11,061 nucleotides of DNA from assembly GCA_027596945.1 (NCBI GenBank), contig JADGJH010001249.1:1-11061 (forward strand). Reading direction: 5' to 3'. Positions 8,466-11,061 of this stretch are shown piece by piece; within the stretch, counting starts at the first letter, position 1, and each line of letters starts with the position of its first letter. A program made the translations under genes and the position numbers. This stretch comes from Physocladia obscura. Taxonomy: Eukaryota > Chytridiomycota > Chytridiomycetes > Chytridiales > Chytriomycetaceae. Under the pieces are notes generated by a model. It did no database searches. It was given only the letters and a program-made list of their open reading frames with translations, and was not told the origin of the DNA.

Positions 8466-10362
8466 ATGGAAAGAATTGTTGCCACTACAGCCTCGTCCAC
8501 AGTCAAAGTCTGTCTTGACAGCAAAGACGTCCAGATTGAAGCTCCGTTTTCAAATAGAATATGTCCTCCATCAATAACAACGACTAATCACCTAGAAGGA
8601 AATATGGACAATATTTTATCGGGGCTTGTTGAATTTTCCGTGACTGCTGATTTTGCAATCAAGGTCACTATTACTGTTGTTGGTTAGTGAAAATGAATTT
8701 TTCACCTTGTCAATGGGCAACAAATTAAAATGATTTTTATTCCTTGCTTCTGACACAGGAACAATGTTTGTCAATTCGCATAAACTTGCACTCGGTTGGA
8801 TAAGGGGTGGATCGGCGCAAATGAGGTCTGCAAAAGCGAAAGCTGCGGAACCGATTGACCAAAAAATATACATCAATTCCGTCACTGTTTGGAAAAGGGA
8901 GGTTGGAATTCTTGGTTATGATGACGATACTATTTCTATGACTGAATTTTATGTAAATTTTTCATTATAATGCTGATTATTTGTTTTTTATTGTAGTTAA
9001 AAACAAACAAACACAGAGCATTCCATTTTCAATCACTATTCCAGAGAAATGCCCTGCTTCGATTGTCACGGATTTCTACTCAGTGAAATACACAGCAACA
9101 GCAACAGTTTCGGCGATTGCCGCCCCTTCGTCGTCGCTGTCCACAAATACGTTGGTGCTTGCCACGAGCGACTTGGTCTCATTTTTTGTCCACAGTGTTA
9201 GGTCCAAACAAACTTTGCAAGACTCGCGAGCTGTTGTTGCGAGTGAGAAATCAATTGATCAGTTCATTAACTTGTCAGTCAAAACGAGCAGGGACGAAGT
9301 TGTTATGCGAAGATATGGTGGTTATGGCAGTGAAGACGAGTATCTAGATTTAGATATTTTGATTGATTTGAGTGCGGATGTAGAGAGAGTGGAAGATATT
9401 GAAGCTGTTTGGAAGCAGAATACTGAATTTAGGTGAAGTTCTTTAGTTTTGTATAGGTATGTGTGATTTATAACTTATTGTTGTTTTTTTCTCTGTGTGT
9501 GGTTCGAATTTTAGATTTATTTCGTTGAAAGAAGACATGGAAAATAAAACAATGGTAACTGTCTCGTTTTCCTCATAATTTCGATACATTAATTTATTTT
9601 TTCTCCTTTGAAAAAAATCAATCAATCATGTAGCTGCGAGAAAAAGGAAAAGTCGAACATGTCCGTCGAATTGGTGAACAAGTGTCGCTCCATATTCCAA
9701 TCAATACCAAGACTTTTGTGAAAGCGATTGCCGCGCATAGTCTTGTTCACAAGCGAAGTTCACCTCAAGATTTGAGAATTTCGATTTCCGGTGAGCCCTC
9801 GAGCATTTATGCTGATCGCAACCGATATTTTCCGAAAAGCGCAGGTGTACAGCGAGCAATTGATGCCATCGGCGCTGTCAAAAGAAAAGGATCTTTATCT
9901 AACGTTACAATGGAGTATTCGGCCGAAATCGATCCGCTTGAAAAGAGTTCTGAGAAACCTGAACCTTCAGGGCCATTGTTGTTTATGCGTAAACTCTTGT
10001 CGATAGGCATTGCTGAAATTCGAGAAAAAAAACAAACTCCGATAACATCACAATCCAACCATCATGGTTCAAAATCCACCCGTCCGTCAATCCTCCAGAC
10101 CGATTTGTACTACTTGAAAGACGAAAGTAACTCAAGGAACAGAACTTTACAGGTGAATTTGAATGTTCCGTTGCGGCCAAAAGATACTGTTGCGATGGTA
10201 GATCGTAGGCCGTTTTCGCGATTGCATGACGTTGTTAGGACGCATTATGTTGTGTTGAGAGTTAAATATTTGGTGAAAAAAGATTGCGTTATTGGACAAC
10301 TTCGACATGATCGTTATGTGGAGGTTGCTGTACCCATAAGACTTGTTGTGGGACGAGAATAG
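8466..10362 (+). CDS. Arrestin-like domain protein (five exons)
   Basis: Exons 8466-8682, 8759-8952, 9017-9432, 9515-9554 and 9634-10362 give 531 residues; introns are 76, 64, 82 and 79 nt, GT-AG and in phase. Several contain CTGAC/CTGAT near the acceptor. Arrestin-type proteins are adaptors with two beta-sandwich lobes that link membrane receptors or transporters to ubiquitin ligases and endocytosis. Supporting signs: beta-rich N-terminal lobe (SGLVEFSVT at about 52-60, then a VTITVVG strand), the hallmark-like IPFSITIPEKCPASI at 139-153 (alpha-arrestins have FPFSF-x-LP), followed by the YSVKYTATATV strand at 158-168. The C-terminal lobe restarts near 290 and ends with an arrestin-like series of strands (VNLNVPLRP, then YVVLRVKYLV, then VEVAVPIRLV) at about 464-527. 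Between the lobes lies a long acidic and variable stretch, about 195-285. Two polar loops (about 325-445) are also extended. No PPxY motif is visible, so recruitment of a Nedd4-type ligase is not indicated. The arrestin call rests on strand pattern rather than strong identity. A Vps26-like relative is the main alternative. Confidence 0.65.
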
Positions 10363-10486
10363 TTGTTTTGCATTCATTGTTTTTATTTTATTTTTCTCAA
10401 CATCAACAATAGAGTCTCTTGCATTTTAAAAAATTTTTATTGAAAATATTTGATGGCTATATTGATACTTTTATTTTGTCATTTCC

Positions 10487-10924
10487 TCAAAAAATTTCTT
10501 TGGTACAGTTTAACAATTTTTCCTCAACCAAAATTTTCTTCTGAGTGAAGAATAAACTAATTCTTAACTTGAGTTATAATTCATCAAATGCTTTATGTAT
10601 TGTTTGAGGGTTTTTGTCACCTGAATTTTACAAAATTTTATGACAAACATAAGAACAGAATTTGTCCCAGAAACAGAAGTAATCATTTCTCTAGGCAAAG
10701 AAAAAAAATAATTAGAATGAATGTACTTCTGGCTGTCAGTGTTCTTGCCAAATACAGTTGCTAAATCAAAATGTGTGGCACAAACTATTACTGCGACGAC
10801 TTTTTCCACTATATATTATGGAGTTTTTATCACAGACTTCTCTTGTTGCAGCAACAACATCAGAAATCATTACAGCATCTGTTATGCCAACAGGATCAAC
10901 AGCTACAGTCTGCAACTTCTGGAA
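10487..10924 (-). CDS. 3' exons of an edge gene, perhaps Roadblock/LAMTOR-like
   Basis: Proposed minus-strand exons: 10924-10834 (after a GTAGTTGCAG acceptor), 10790-10621 and 10540-10487, with introns of 43 nt (10791-10833) and 80 nt (10541-10620). Both are GT-AG and frame-consistent, and the last acceptor (TTCTTCACTCAG) is very good. If the last intron is not used, the frame ends at 10564 instead. No ATG lies in the first block, so the 5' exon is beyond or near the right edge. The protein reads DPVGITDAVMISD early and THFDLATVFGK in the middle, then SLPREMITSVSGTNSVLMFV. This order resembles Ragulator/Roadblock small proteins: LAMTOR3 has EGLHAIVVSD, FALAT and LPLVVSFIASSSANTGLIV, and LAMTOR2 has a similar NLLLCMYAK strand. 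Length fits a small one-domain protein of about 100-125 residues. The similarity is from memory, and the inferred spacing between the first two motifs is shorter than in animal LAMTOR3. Competing plus-strand frames over the same bases (10721-10991) are Cys/Gln/Thr-rich and less protein-like. Confidence 0.4.
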
Positions 10925-11061
10925 CTGCAACTACAACTGCCACTGCAACCAATACTACCTCTATTTTGCTGCTGACTGCTCCTACTGTTGAAACACACAA
11001 TAAATACTCTAAATATACATTTACATTTATAATTTGCTATTTACAATATACTTTATTTTGC

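Noticed and set aside
10560..10924. MutS-type ATPase C-terminus (ATHF motif)
   Set aside because: The CATHFDL string alone resembles MutS, but the Walker B and GRGTST region that should precede it is absent.
10721..10991. Plus-strand secreted Cys/Thr-rich protein, with a possible signal peptide at 10717 or 10721
   Set aside because: Two plus frames are open together over long stretches and the third is open from about 10850, as low-complexity CAA/ACA sequence allows; no splice model gave a coherent protein, and the minus-strand model has frame-consistent junctions.
1..11061. tRNA, rRNA, CRISPR arrays, transposons, bacterial operon signals
   Set aside because: No cloverleaf with a GTTCGA-type arm in context, no regular repeats with spacers, no transposase or terminal repeats; genes are spliced and so eukaryotic.

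Overview
This is a eukaryotic window. Its well-supported genes are cut by short GT-AG introns (43-90 nt, one 173 nt), and conserved protein families become continuous only after those introns are removed. Gene spacing is very tight and non-coding DNA is AT-rich. The mix fits an early-diverging fungus of chytrid type: a peroxisomal-type 2-hydroxyacid oxidase, a yeast/plant-type alpha/beta hydrolase, a fungal/bacterial-type double-hotdog thioesterase, an arrestin-like protein and perhaps a Ragulator/Roadblock-like protein. Another compact unicellular eukaryote cannot be excluded from sequence alone.

Layout, left to right. 1-448: AT-rich, no secure gene. 449-1885 (+): five-exon multi-pass membrane protein of unknown family. 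1902-2891 (-): single-exon acyl-CoA thioesterase-like protein, tail-to-tail with the membrane protein and only 16 nt away. 2892-4645: poorly resolved; the minus strand has the better coding signal, including a 135-codon open frame at 3153-3560. 4646-5045 (-): probable two-exon small membrane protein, almost touching the next gene. 5048-7102 (-): five-exon ABHD1/ABHD3/EMB8-type hydrolase with an N-terminal membrane segment, a full Ser-Asp-His triad and an unusual Thr/Pro-rich tail ending in a second membrane segment. 7096-8333 (+): two-exon FMN-dependent (S)-2-hydroxyacid oxidase whose ATG overlaps the start of the hydrolase gene head-to-head. 8466-10362 (+): five-exon arrestin-like protein. 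10487-10924 (-): 3' exons of a gene entering from the right edge, perhaps Roadblock/LC7 or LAMTOR-like.

Three of the recognisable proteins (thioesterase, ABHD hydrolase, 2-hydroxyacid oxidase) could act on fatty acyl or lipid substrates. In a eukaryote this neighbourhood is only suggestive; the one direct structural link is the shared start region of the hydrolase and oxidase genes. I found no RNA gene, transposon, CRISPR array or convincing new multi-gene system. The items most worth a second look are the overlapping divergent start codons, the tail extension of the hydrolase with the adjacent membrane exons, and the unresolved minus-strand locus at 3.1-4.4 kb.
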